Shown: one piece after another, positions 35,470-44,110 of the stretch | Position numbering within the stretch: the stretch's first letter is position 1 | Layout: every line of letters begins with the position of its first letter | DNA from: Pseudomonas taeanensis MS-3 | GTDB taxonomy: Bacteria > Pseudomonadota > Gammaproteobacteria > Pseudomonadales > Pseudomonadaceae | DNA length: 64,000 nt | NCBI RefSeq assembly: GCF_000498575.2 | Contig: NZ_AWSQ01000001.1 | Coordinates: 79,153-143,152 of the forward strand | Reading direction: 5' to 3' | Notes under the pieces: generated by a model | What the model was told of the DNA's origin: nothing | Database searches by the model: none | Seen by the model: the letters and a program-made list of their open reading frames with translations, nothing else | Translations under genes and position numbers: made by a program

Positions 35470-36426
35470 ATGAGCCACCCTCTCGCCCTCTGTCTAACCT
35501 TGCTGCTCAGCCTTACGGGCCTGCCGACCCTGGCCGCTCAGGTGCAGTACTACCCACTGCCGCCGGGCTCTGGCCCGCATGACGTGGCTCCGGCAGCCGA
35601 TGGCCGGGTGTGGTACACCGCCCAGCGCCAGGGCGCACTGGGCCGCCTCGACCCACAGACCGGCCAGGCCGAACAGGTGCCACTGGGTACCGGCTCGGCG
35701 CCGCATGGCGTGATAGTCGGTCCGCAAGGCGCGGCCTGGGTCACCGACAGCGGCCTCAACGCCCTGGTCCGGGTGGACGCCGATAGTCTCGAAGTCACGC
35801 GTTTCCCGCTGCCCGCCCATGCCGCCAATGCCAACCTGAATACCGCAGTATTCGACCCTCACGGCCAGCTGTGGTTTACCGGGCAGAACGGCGTCTACGG
35901 GCGCCTCGACCCCGCCACACAGCTGGTCGAAACCTGGGCGGCGCCGCTCGGACGCGGCCCCTACGGAATTGCCGTGACCCCGGACGGCGCAGTCTGGTAC
36001 GCCTCGCTGGCCTCCAGCCACATCGCCCGGATCGACCCCATCAGCGGCGCGGCCACGGTGATCCACCCCCCCACTGCCGACCAGGGCGCACGACGCATCT
36101 GGAGCGACTCGCACGGCGCGCTCTGGGTCAGCGAATGGAACAGCGGTCAGCTCAGCCGCTACCACCCTAGTGAACAGCGCTGGCAAAGCTGGTCGCTGCC
36201 CGGTGAGCGGCCAAGCCCCTATGCGCTCTATGTCGACGAGCAGGATCAAGTCTGGCTGTCGGATTTCTCGAGCAACGCCATCCTGCGTTTCGACCCTGAG
36301 CGCGAGCAGTTCGAGCGCTTTCCCAGTGACCGGAGCAATGCCAATGTGCGGCAGATCCTCGGCCGCCGCGGCGAGCTCTGGGGCGCCGAGTCGGGGACTG
36401 ATAGGCTGGTGGTCATTCGTTACTGA
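35470..36426 (+). CDS. secreted Vgb-like beta-propeller protein
   Basis: A 318-residue protein with a signal peptide (MSHPLALCLTLLLSLTGLPTLAA) followed by about six beta-propeller blades with repeated DG-x-(V/L)W-(Y/F/V) motifs (DGRVWYTAQ, QGAAWVTDS, HGQLWFTGQ, DGAVWYASL, HGALWVSEW, QDQVWLSDF). This is the virginiamycin-B-lyase/SMP-30-like fold. Real streptogramin lyases need a catalytic His/Glu set that was not verified here. It is probably periplasmic and binds or hydrolyses a small molecule. GGAG precedes ATG 35470. The GST gene starts 9 bp after its stop. Confidence 0.8.
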   Translation: MSHPLALCLTLLLSLTGLPTLAAQVQYYPLPPGSGPHDVAPAADGRVWYTAQRQGALGRLDPQTGQAEQVPLGTGSAPHGVIVGPQGAAWVTDSGLNALVRVDADSLEVTRFPLPAHAANANLNTAVFDPHGQLWFTGQNGVYGRLDPATQLVETWAAPLGRGPYGIAVTPDGAVWYASLASSHIARIDPISGAATVIHPPTADQGARRIWSDSHGALWVSEWNSGQLSRYHPSEQRWQSWSLPGERPSPYALYVDEQDQVWLSDFSSNAILRFDPEREQFERFPSDRSNANVRQILGRRGELWGAESGTDRLVVIRY

Positions 36427-36435
36427 GGAGGCACT

Positions 36436-37065
36436 ATGCCCAGCGCCAGCATGACCCTGTTCCACTCCCCCATGTCGCCCTTCGCCCGCAAGGTCCGGGT
36501 GCTGCTGCACGAGACCGGGCAGCTCGACCGCGTCGCCCTCAAGGAGGTGCAGCTGACGCCCGTCAACCCGAGCGCCGAGCTGAACGCGCAGAATCCTGCC
36601 GGCAAAATCCCCGCCCTGCGTCTGGCCGACGGCAATGTGTTGTTCGACAGCCGGGTGATTCTCGACTATCTCGACCAGCAGCACGTCGGCGAGCCGCTGA
36701 TCCCCGCGAGCGGTAGCCCACGCTGGCGACGCCTGACCCTGGCCGCGTTGGCCGATGCGATTCTCGATGCCGCCGTATCGATGCGCTACGAGTCTGCACT
36801 ACGCCCCGAGGACAAGCGCTGGCCTGAGTGGCAGCACGCCCAGCGGGAGAAGATCGAGCGCAGCCTGCAACAGTTCGAGGAGCAGGCCATCGCCGAGCTG
36901 AGTTGCCACTTCGATATCGCCGCCATCGGCCTGGCCTGCGCCCTCGGCTACCTGGATTTGCGCCAGGCCGAACTGGGCTGGCGCCAGCGCTACCCGCAAC
37001 TGGCCGGCTGGTATGCCGAGGTCAGCCAGCGGCCGTCGATGCTCAGCACCCAGCCGCCGGTTTAA
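36436..37065 (+). CDS. glutathione S-transferase family protein
   Basis: A 209-residue GST. The thioredoxin-like N-domain starts MTLFHSPMSPFARKVRVLLHETG (catalytic Ser in SPxSPFARKV) and contains NPAGKIPALRLADGNVLFDSRVILDYLDQ, the cis-Pro and glutathione gamma-Glu binding segments. The C-domain is all-helical (WPEWQHAQREKIERSLQQFE). It conjugates glutathione to electrophiles or reduces them. GAGGAGG lies 6 nt before the ATG, and the gene is 9 bp from the Vgb-like gene, so they are co-transcribed. Confidence 0.9.
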   Translation: MPSASMTLFHSPMSPFARKVRVLLHETGQLDRVALKEVQLTPVNPSAELNAQNPAGKIPALRLADGNVLFDSRVILDYLDQQHVGEPLIPASGSPRWRRLTLAALADAILDAAVSMRYESALRPEDKRWPEWQHAQREKIERSLQQFEEQAIAELSCHFDIAAIGLACALGYLDLRQAELGWRQRYPQLAGWYAEVSQRPSMLSTQPPV

Positions 37066-37197
37066 GCGCAGCGCTCAGGCCACCTGCAGACGTGTGGGCG
37101 GGCCGGGCTTGCTCACGCTGGCGCGGGAACAGTCGGGCAATCCGCAACGCCAGCCGCGCACCGGTCCGGGCGTCCTCGCGCAGTCCGACATGCCCGC

Positions 37198-37500
37198 TCA
37201 TCGCCGATACCACAGACGATAGAAGCCCGCCGCCAACAGCAGCGCGCACTGCCCCAGGCCGGCGCACAGCGACAGGAAGGAATGCAGCGCAGCACTCTGC
37301 GCTGCATCCGCCAGGCCGCTCAGCGCGACCCAGAAGGGCTCCGGCAACAGGATCAGGCTGAGGTGTGCCAACGGCTTACCGCTGAGCAGCAGGCCGTCGA
37401 TCACGTCGAACAGGCCGAAAAACATCAGGGCAATCAGGGCCAACACGGCGACCACCAGGCCCAAGGCGAAGCAGGCACCAAACCGCAGTAATACTCGCAT
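37198..37500 (-). CDS. small hypothetical membrane protein
   Basis: A 100-residue protein with three predicted hydrophobic stretches (about 7-30, 43-58 and 72-93), starting MRVLLRFGACFALGLVVAVLALIALMFFG. GGGGAAGAGG directly before the ATG at 37500 decides the start. It lies 56 bp downstream of creD on the same strand and could be in one transcript with it. I do not recognise the family. Confidence 0.6.
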   Translation of the reverse strand: MRVLLRFGACFALGLVVAVLALIALMFFGLFDVIDGLLLSGKPLAHLSLILLPEPFWVALSGLADAAQSAALHSFLSLCAGLGQCALLLAAGFYRLWYRR

Positions 37501-37556
37501 CCTCTTCCCCTCCAGAGCGGGCGTGCTGGCCACGCCCGCTACTCTCATGTGTGGAC

Positions 37557-38915
37557 TCACTGACTGTCGCTGACTGGCATGACGCCGGGCTTGCCGACGC
37601 CGTACCAGTCGAGTTTGCGGGTCAGCACCATCACACTGCCGAGCACGCCGAAGACCAGCAGCGAGCCCATCAGCAAGGCGTAGTCCTCGGCGCTGAGCAG
37701 GCCGAACAGCAGACCGTAGAGCGCTGCCAACAAGGCGCCGAAAGCGCTGCCGCGCAGCCAGCTGTGCAACACATGGCTGACGTAGAAGCCGATCAGCGCC
37801 ACGCTGGCGAGCGCCGAGATGGCATAGGCCGTGGCAAAATCCAGGTGTTCGGACAGCGACAGCAACAGCAGGTAGAACAGCGCCAGCGACATCCCCACCA
37901 GGCCGTACTGCACCGGGTGCACCGCCAGGCGTTTGAGTACCTCGAAAAGGAAGAACACCGCGAAGGTCAGGCCGATAAACAGCAATGCATATTTGATCGC
38001 CCGTTCGGTCTTCAGGTACTGATCCACCGGGTCGACGAAACTCACCCCGAAGTTACGCGCCGTCAGCCCCTGGCAACTGTTCTTGCGCACGCAGTCCTGC
38101 AGCGCCTGTTCCAGGTTGGTAGCGAAGAAGCTGGTCTGCCAGTGCGCCTTGAACCCTTGCGCGCTGACTTCACGCTGGCTCGGCAGGTATTCACCGACGA
38201 AGCTGGGGTGCGGCCAGTCGGAGCTCAACTCGACGCGGCTGTCGCGGCCCACCGGGGTCACGCTGAGCTGCTCGGTGCCCTGCAACTTGAGGTCGAAGGC
38301 GAACTCCAGCACTTGTCCGCCCTGGCTATCCAGCGCCGGCAGAGGCGCATGCACGCCGCTGCCGAAACGTTCATCGCCCGAGCCCGGAGCGAAGCTCAGG
38401 GTCGTGCCATTCAGGCGCAACTGCAGGTCATTGCTGATGCCACGCACATCGCTGATGCCCACCGAGAGAAAAGGCGCCTGAAAACGGTAAAAACCCAGGT
38501 CATCGCCCAGGCCCAGGCGCGCGGGCAACTTGAACGCGCCACTGACCTGGTTATCGCTGCGATAGAGCAACGCCTGGTAAATCCCGCGCGCACGCAACTC
38601 GGTCGCGACCTTGCCATTGAGCACGAAGCGCTCCGGCAAGAAGTACAGGCGCCCGCGAGACTGCCGCTCCTCCTGATAACGTTCGCCGGTCTTGTCGTGG
38701 GTTTTCCATTCATGCCAGACCTTGGTGTAAGGCATCACCAGAATCGGCCCGGTGAGCTGCTGGCGATAGCTGGAGCTGCGGGCAATATCCTGCAGCACGC
38801 CCTCACGCTGAGACTGCCGCTCGCTGACCAGGCCACCGATCATCGACAGGGGAATCAGCAACAACAGAATCAACAAGGCAATAGCGCCCAACTTGAAAAC
38901 CAGGATGCGGTTCAT
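37557..38915 (-). CDS. creD: cell envelope integrity protein CreD
   Basis: A 452-residue inner-membrane protein. One N-terminal helix (MNRILVFKLGAIALLILLLLIPLSMIGGLVSERQSQREGVLQDIA) is followed by a large periplasmic region (about 40-300) and a C-terminal cluster of five to six helices, the CreD layout. The motif SSSYRQQLTGPILVMPYTK is highly typical. CreD affects envelope stability and beta-lactam/colicin responses and is a target of CreBC. Here creBC is about 5-7 kb away rather than adjacent. GGAGAG precedes ATG 38915. Confidence 0.93.
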   Translation of the reverse strand: MNRILVFKLGAIALLILLLLIPLSMIGGLVSERQSQREGVLQDIARSSSYRQQLTGPILVMPYTKVWHEWKTHDKTGERYQEERQSRGRLYFLPERFVLNGKVATELRARGIYQALLYRSDNQVSGAFKLPARLGLGDDLGFYRFQAPFLSVGISDVRGISNDLQLRLNGTTLSFAPGSGDERFGSGVHAPLPALDSQGGQVLEFAFDLKLQGTEQLSVTPVGRDSRVELSSDWPHPSFVGEYLPSQREVSAQGFKAHWQTSFFATNLEQALQDCVRKNSCQGLTARNFGVSFVDPVDQYLKTERAIKYALLFIGLTFAVFFLFEVLKRLAVHPVQYGLVGMSLALFYLLLLSLSEHLDFATAYAISALASVALIGFYVSHVLHSWLRGSAFGALLAALYGLLFGLLSAEDYALLMGSLLVFGVLGSVMVLTRKLDWYGVGKPGVMPVSDSQ

Positions 38916-39158
38916 GGGATGACTCTCCATTTCGACTGAACATGGCAAGAGTCTGCGCGGCCGCCATGGGGACTTGATGGAGGGACTGTGGGAATTGGAT
39001 GGAGATTGAGCGCTGCGCCAGACGGGCCGCCCGCTCGGAGCAGCCGTTACTCAGCCCAGAGGCGCCACGGCCATGCACGAACACCGAGTGGCGGACCGGG
39101 GCTCAACCGACAGGATGGCCGGGCGCCCCTGGCGCCGCAGCAGCGGCCTGCCCCTGAG

Positions 39159-39593
39159 CTACTCGCCGCGGATGTACTGTTCCAGTTGCTGGATCAGGCC
39201 AGCCTGCTCGGCGATGGTTTCCTTGACCAGGTCGCCGATCGACAACAGGCCGATCAACTCGCCCTCGGCCAGTACCGGCAGGTGGCGCAGATGGCGGTCG
39301 GTCATCAGTTGCAGGCAATGCTGGGAAGTGTCACGCGGGCCGATGGTGATCACTTCAGCGGTCATAATGTCGCTGACCTTGGCGCTGAAGGCCGAGCGCT
39401 CCAGCAGCTCTACTTTGCGTACGTAGTCACGCTCACTGACGATGCCCGCCAGACGATTGCCGTCCAGCACCACCAGCGCCCCGATACCCTTTTCGGCCAT
39501 CAGGCTAATCGCATCGAGTACCGATGCGGAGGGGCTGACACTGTAGACGGCGGCGTGCTGCTTGGATCTCAGGATCTCGGCGACTGTTTTCAT
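39159..39593 (-). CDS. CBS-domain protein
   Basis: A 144-residue protein of two CBS domains: MKTVAEILRSKQHAAVYSVSPSASVLDAISLMAEKGIGALVVLDGNRLAGIVSERDYVRKV, and VSDIMTAEVITIGPRDTSQHCLQLMTDRHLRHLPVLAEGELIGLLSIGDLVK. Such stand-alone pairs bind adenine nucleotides as energy sensors. AGGAG precedes ATG 39593. The partner protein is unknown; the neighbouring divergent gene mgtE also carries CBS domains. Confidence 0.9.
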   Translation of the reverse strand: MKTVAEILRSKQHAAVYSVSPSASVLDAISLMAEKGIGALVVLDGNRLAGIVSERDYVRKVELLERSAFSAKVSDIMTAEVITIGPRDTSQHCLQLMTDRHLRHLPVLAEGELIGLLSIGDLVKETIAEQAGLIQQLEQYIRGE

Positions 39594-39848
39594 GCAATGG
39601 CTCCTGCGCTGGTGATTCGGACTAAGGTGGACACGTCGCACTACAGCATCATTGAGGATAGCCGAGGGGGCATGAATTTCTGGCTAACCGGCCAATTGGC
39701 GGGCAACTGCCCACTTGACCGCAGCCCCCCGGACTCGCAGGCTGGCAGCAGCACAACGAACTGAGTCGATGCGCACAACCTGCGTCAGCCTCGCCTGGCT
39801 CCTGAGTCTGTTGTAACCCACCCTGTCTCTTGCACTACCCTGGCCACT

Positions 39849-41501
39849 ATGAATTCGACCGACCCTGACGCTCGCCACACCGAAGACGCCCGTTCCCGCA
39901 CCGACAGCGAACAGATCATCCAGGCGATCCAAACCGGGAAAAACAAGCGCGCGCGCAAACTGCTGAGCCGCATGCATCCGGCCAAGATCTCCGCCATGCT
40001 CGAGTTGCTCGACGTCGAACAGCGCATGGCGCTATGGCAACAGATTGATCCGGCACTCGAAGGGCGCATCCTGCCACACCTGAACGTCCGGCTGATTGGC
40101 CAACTGGTGGGCGATTCGGCGGAGATAGCGCAACCCCAGCCAGAGCCCGGACAGGAGCCAGGCCTGAGCAATCTCAATCACCTGGAAGCCATCCGCATCG
40201 CCCTGAGCCACAAGAAGCTCAAGCGCGTGGGTAAAATTCTGCACCGCATGCACCCGGCCAAGGTCGCCGGCCTGCTCGAGGCACTGCCGCCGGTGGAGCG
40301 CCTGAGCGTCTGGAGCATGGTCGAGACCGAGCGCGCCGGCAGAATCCTGACCTATCTTCACGATGAGATCCGGGTCGCCCTGGCGCTCGAGCTTGATCTC
40401 GAAGACCTGATCGCCTCGGCCCAGCACCTGGAGTTGGATGACCGCGTCGACCTGATCCAGACCTTACCCAGTGACCTGGGCAATAAACTGTTGCGCGCCA
40501 GCAGCGCCAGCCAGCGCAAACAACTTGAGTCGATGCTGGCCTACCCGGAGGACTCGGCCGGCGGCTTGATGGACGCCGACGCCATCCAGATCCGTGCCGA
40601 CGTCAAAGTCAGCACCGTGCTGCGCTATCTGCGCTTGCTGGAAACGCTGCCGGCGCACACCGACATGCTCATGGTGGTCGACCGCAAAGGCCATTATCAG
40701 GGCGGACTACGCCTGAGCACCCTGGTCACCGCCGACCTGGATCGCGCCGTCGCCGACGTGCTGGATGCCGATATCGCCGGCATTGCGGTCACCACCGAGG
40801 GCAGCGATGTAGCCCGGCTGTTCCAGGACCACGACCTGCTCTCCGCCCCGGTGGTGGATGAACACAACCGGGTGATTGGCCGTATCACCGTGGATGACGT
40901 GGTCGACCTGATTCGCGAAGACTCGGATCGCGCCCTGATGCACATGGCCGGTCTCGATGACGAAGCCGACATGTTCGCCCCCGTGCTGGTCAGCTCACGC
41001 CGGCGCGCGGTATGGCTGGGCATCAACCTGATCACCGCCTTCAGCGCCGCCTGGGTGATCGGCCTGTTCCAGGCCACCCTCGAGCAACTGGTCGCGCTCG
41101 CCGTGCTGATGCCCATAGTGGCGAGCATGGGCGGCATCGCCGGCAGCCAGACCCTGACCCTGGTCATCCGTGGCCTGGCCCTGGGTCAGGTGCAGAAAGG
41201 CAACATCCGCATCCTGCTCAACCGCGAGCTGGGGGTTTCTATCCTCAATGGCCTGTTGTGGGCCGTGGTCATCGCCTTGCTGGCCGTGGCCTGGTTCGGC
41301 AACTGGGGATTGGGCGCAGTGCTGGGCAGCGCGATTCTGATCAACCTGCTCTGCGCCGCACTCGCGGGCTGGGCCATCCCGCTGATTCTCGACCGCATGG
41401 GCATCGACCCGGCCCTGGCCGGCAGCGTGATTCTCACCACGGTGACCGATATCGTCGGTTTCTTCGCCTTCCTCGGCCTGGCCAGCGTGTTGCTGCTGTA
41501 A
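39849..41501 (+). CDS. mgtE: magnesium transporter MgtE with duplicated N-terminal domain
   Basis: A 550-residue MgtE, longer than the usual 450-480. Residues about 20-90 (KNKRARKLLSRMHPAKISAMLELLDVEQRMALWQQI) and about 110-180 (KKLKRVGKILHRMHPAKVAGLLEALPPVERLSVWSM) are clear copies of the same helical repeat unit. A second MgtE_N segment follows (IQTLPSDLGNKLLRASSASQRKQLESMLAYPEDSAGGLMD). Then come two CBS domains (about 235-370) and five membrane helices. The pore region contains PIVASMGGIAGSQTLTLVIRGLALG. It moves Mg2+ (or Co2+) inward under control of cytosolic Mg2+. Confidence 0.92.
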   Translation: MNSTDPDARHTEDARSRTDSEQIIQAIQTGKNKRARKLLSRMHPAKISAMLELLDVEQRMALWQQIDPALEGRILPHLNVRLIGQLVGDSAEIAQPQPEPGQEPGLSNLNHLEAIRIALSHKKLKRVGKILHRMHPAKVAGLLEALPPVERLSVWSMVETERAGRILTYLHDEIRVALALELDLEDLIASAQHLELDDRVDLIQTLPSDLGNKLLRASSASQRKQLESMLAYPEDSAGGLMDADAIQIRADVKVSTVLRYLRLLETLPAHTDMLMVVDRKGHYQGGLRLSTLVTADLDRAVADVLDADIAGIAVTTEGSDVARLFQDHDLLSAPVVDEHNRVIGRITVDDVVDLIREDSDRALMHMAGLDDEADMFAPVLVSSRRRAVWLGINLITAFSAAWVIGLFQATLEQLVALAVLMPIVASMGGIAGSQTLTLVIRGLALGQVQKGNIRILLNRELGVSILNGLLWAVVIALLAVAWFGNWGLGAVLGSAILINLLCAALAGWAIPLILDRMGIDPALAGSVILTTVTDIVGFFAFLGLASVLLL

Positions 41502-41641
41502 GGCCTGAGTGAGGCGCCGACTTGGGCAAGCCGCAGCCAAGCGTCGTGGCCCTGCTCAAGCGCTGCAGTGTCGGCCGCAGTGCTTGCCAAACAACATCGC
41601 CGCGCGGCACATTCGCACCCAGCACAACCATGGACGGTACT

Positions 41642-41989
41642 ATGAAAAAAATCGCACTCCCGCTGATCACATTGATCGCCTTCTGCGCCTACACCCTCCA
41701 CGTCATGCTGCAGGCCGAACAGTCCCTGCTGCAGTTCGGCCTGCAGCTGATGGCCAGCGCCGATACCGCCCAGGTAGTGATCGACCTGTACATTATGGCG
41801 ACCCTGGCCTGCGTCTGGATGTATGCCGATGCCAAGGCGCGCGGCAAGTCGCTGACCTACCTGCTGCCGTTCCTGCTGCTGACCGCGGTGTTCGTGTCCG
41901 TCGGCCCGCTGCTCTATCTGGTGGTCAAAGCCCTGAGCAAGGACGGCCCTGTCCCCGTCAGCTCGGCCGCCACTGCGAAAACACCATGA
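41642..41989 (+). CDS. DUF2834-like small membrane protein
   Basis: A 115-residue protein with three hydrophobic segments (about 5-25, 40-62 and 72-97) and KKIALPLITLIAFCAYTLHVM at the N-terminus, resembling DUF2834 membrane proteins. The ATG at 41642 gives a clean membrane start; another at 41630 is possible. The following DinB gene overlaps its stop (ATGA). Function unknown. Confidence 0.7.
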   Translation: MKKIALPLITLIAFCAYTLHVMLQAEQSLLQFGLQLMASADTAQVVIDLYIMATLACVWMYADAKARGKSLTYLLPFLLLTAVFVSVGPLLYLVVKALSKDGPVPVSSAATAKTP

Positions 41990-42495
41990 GCACTGCCAGC
42001 TTGCTGACTTCCCTGCTGCACTACAACGCCTGGGCCAACCGGGAGTTGCTCAGCGAACTGCAACGGCTCGATCCGCACGCCCAGCAAGCCGAACTGCATG
42101 CTGCCCTGCGCATCCTCAACCATATCCATGTGGTCGAGCGCATCTTCGTCGCCAACCTGCAGGGCCTGCCGCACGCGTACACGGCCACCAATACCGAGCA
42201 AACACCAACCCTCGAGGCGCTGCAGCAGGCGGTGCAGAGCACCGACCGCTGGTATCTGGACTATGTCGCCGGCTTGAGCGCCGAGCAGCTAGGCGAAATC
42301 ATTGCCTTCACCTTTGTCGACGGCGACAGCGGGCGCATGAGCCGCGAGGAGATGCTGATGCATATAGTCACCCACAGTGGTTACCACCGCGGCGCGGTAG
42401 GCAGGATCATGGCGCAGCTGTCACTGGCGCCACCGCGAGATATCTACAGCCGCTTTGTGCATGAGGTCGAACCTGAACGCCATCAACCGGCCTGA
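41986..42495 (+). CDS. DinB-family protein
   Basis: A 169-residue four-helix-bundle protein. Metal-ligand histidines appear in LRILNHIHVVERIFVANL (first His region) and in MLMHIVTHSGYHRGAVGRIMAQL, the conserved DinB/YfiT H-x3-H motif. It starts MSTASLLTSLLHYNAWANRELLSEL. DinB-like proteins include thiol (mycothiol/bacillithiol) or other transferases; in pseudomonads the substrate is unknown. It overlaps the upstream gene by 4 bp. Confidence 0.87.
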   Translation: MSTASLLTSLLHYNAWANRELLSELQRLDPHAQQAELHAALRILNHIHVVERIFVANLQGLPHAYTATNTEQTPTLEALQQAVQSTDRWYLDYVAGLSAEQLGEIIAFTFVDGDSGRMSREEMLMHIVTHSGYHRGAVGRIMAQLSLAPPRDIYSRFVHEVEPERHQPA

Positions 42496-42587
42496 GCACC
42501 CGCGCATCCGACGCCGCACACCAAGGCGTTGGAAGCCGGCATACGCGAAAAACGACCCCGGACGGCTCAACATTTGGAGTGTCAGCC

Positions 42588-43334
42588 ATGCGCATTGCTG
42601 CCGCACAGTCACCCTCGGTTCCCGGCGACCTCGCCACCAACCTCGAGATTCACTGCCGCTTTATCCAGGCGGCGGCCGAGGCCGCTGTCGATATTCTGGT
42701 GTTTCCCGAGCTATCGCTCAGCGGCTATGAGCTGGCGCAACTAAGCAATTGCACGGTGCAACCTGACGATGGGCTGCTAGCCCCGATTCGCCACCTTGCC
42801 CGCGCCCACAGCATGACGGTGGTGCTCGGCGCGCCCATCATCAGCGACTCGCCGCTACCCTATATCGGCGCCATCAGCTGCTTCCCCGATGGCCGCGTAA
42901 CGGTTTATTGCAAGCAGTACCTGGACGCCAGCGAAGTTGCCTTCGCGACTCAAGGAGACCGCGGAGCCAAACTCCATCGAGTGAAGGGCGAGTCGTTCAG
43001 TTTGGCGATCTGCGCCGACACCACCCACGAACAGCACGCCCGTGATGCTGCCAACGCGGGCGCCTCCCTGTATCTGGCTGGCGTGTTGCTGTCCCAGGCC
43101 GGCTATCCGCAGGACTCCGCCAACCTGCAGCGTTATGCAGCCCGCTACTGCATGACCACGCTGATGGCCAACCACGCCGGGCCTGCCGGGCCTTACGTGT
43201 CGGCAGGACGAAGTGCGATCTGGTCCGCCGATGGGTCGCTGGTAGTTGAAGCTCCCGGTGCGGGCAGTTATCTGGTGATGGCGACAAAAGACCCGCACGG
43301 CTGGACAGGGCAACTGATGGCCGTCGAAGCCTGA
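42588..43334 (+). CDS. carbon-nitrogen hydrolase (nitrilase superfamily)
   Basis: A 248-residue nitrilase-superfamily enzyme. The catalytic triad is readable: Glu in VFPELSLSGYEL (about residue 45), Lys in VYCKQYLD (about residue 107), Cys in LAICADTTHE (about residue 142). These enzymes hydrolyse amides or nitriles (N-carbamoyl, omega-amidase types). GGAGTG precedes ATG 42588. It appears monocistronic. Confidence 0.88.
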   Translation: MRIAAAQSPSVPGDLATNLEIHCRFIQAAAEAAVDILVFPELSLSGYELAQLSNCTVQPDDGLLAPIRHLARAHSMTVVLGAPIISDSPLPYIGAISCFPDGRVTVYCKQYLDASEVAFATQGDRGAKLHRVKGESFSLAICADTTHEQHARDAANAGASLYLAGVLLSQAGYPQDSANLQRYAARYCMTTLMANHAGPAGPYVSAGRSAIWSADGSLVVEAPGAGSYLVMATKDPHGWTGQLMAVEA

Positions 43335-43562
43335 TGCATCAACTCAGTGAGATGCCGGAAAAATCAAATCACACCTGCGGCGGCCGATCGATAAAACGGC
43401 TATACCGATTACCCATCAGCCACTACCCCACCCGGAAATTCACCACTCTGGCACTCTGAGTGGCTGTGGCTGAGGCAAATTCAAAGGCCGCCGAACCCTG
43501 ACTAGCAGTCTAACCCGCGTGATGCACTACGCAGTAACGGCTCAACTCGAGTACTTGCCCAG

Positions 43563-44012
43563 ATGAACGTCGAAATACAAGCCATTGAATTCAACCACCA
43601 AGCGCAGCAGTTACTCGCGGCCTGTCACTTGCCAACAGAAGATCTTCAGGCCCCTGTGACCTCCCTGCACCTGTTTGGCTGTCAGGTTGACGGCCGCCTT
43701 GCAGGTCTCGTGGGTGTCGAAATGCATGGGCCGGATGCACTGTTGCGTTCTCTCGCCGTGGCCGACTTCGCGCGGGGTAAGGCGCTGGGCGACGCATTGC
43801 TGGTGTATGCCGAACAGTTTGCCGTGGCTCATGGCGTGCAAGCCGTCTACCTACTGACAACAACGGCCGAGGGCTTTTTTGCACAACGCGGCTACTGCCT
43901 CGCCGAACGCGAAGCGGCCCCAGCCGCGATCGCCGCGACCCAACAGTTTTCCGGGCTTTGCCCGGCGACCGCAGCGTTTATGCTCAAGCGACTAAATGAA
44001 CCCGCAGGGTAG
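43563..44012 (+). CDS. GNAT N-acetyltransferase, ArsN2-like
   Basis: A 149-residue GNAT enzyme. LRSLAVADFARGKALGDALLVYAEQFAVAHGVQAVYLLTTTAEGFFAQRGYCLAEREAAPAAIAATQQFSGLCPATAAFML closely follows the ArsN2 pattern (YLLTxTAxxFFxRxGY ... PAAIxxTxxFxxLCPxSAxxM). ArsN-type enzymes acetylate organoarsenicals such as arsinothricin. There are no ars genes around it, so the substrate remains open. No strong ribosome site precedes ATG 43563. The 228-bp gap before it holds nothing recognisable. Confidence 0.82.
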   Translation: MNVEIQAIEFNHQAQQLLAACHLPTEDLQAPVTSLHLFGCQVDGRLAGLVGVEMHGPDALLRSLAVADFARGKALGDALLVYAEQFAVAHGVQAVYLLTTTAEGFFAQRGYCLAEREAAPAAIAATQQFSGLCPATAAFMLKRLNEPAG

Positions 44013-44040
44013 GCATGCCGCAGGTCTATCTGGCAGTTGC

Positions 44041-44105
44041 CAGCCCGGATGCAGTCCGGGACCTGGCAGCGCCTGGCCTACTTCCCCGGATTGCATCCGG
44101 GCTAC
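44041..44105. repeat. REP-like hairpin (GTAGCCCGG family)
   Basis: CAGCCCGGATGCAGTCCGG faces CCGGATTGCATCCGGGCTAC, the same family as 24719-24770, between the convergent GNAT and creC genes. Confidence 0.8.
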
Positions 44106-44110
44106 TTTGA

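Noticed and set aside
35470..36426. Calling the beta-propeller protein a true virginiamycin B lyase
   Set aside because: Only the propeller repeats are evident; the catalytic His/Glu pair was not confirmed and a signal peptide places it outside the cytoplasm.
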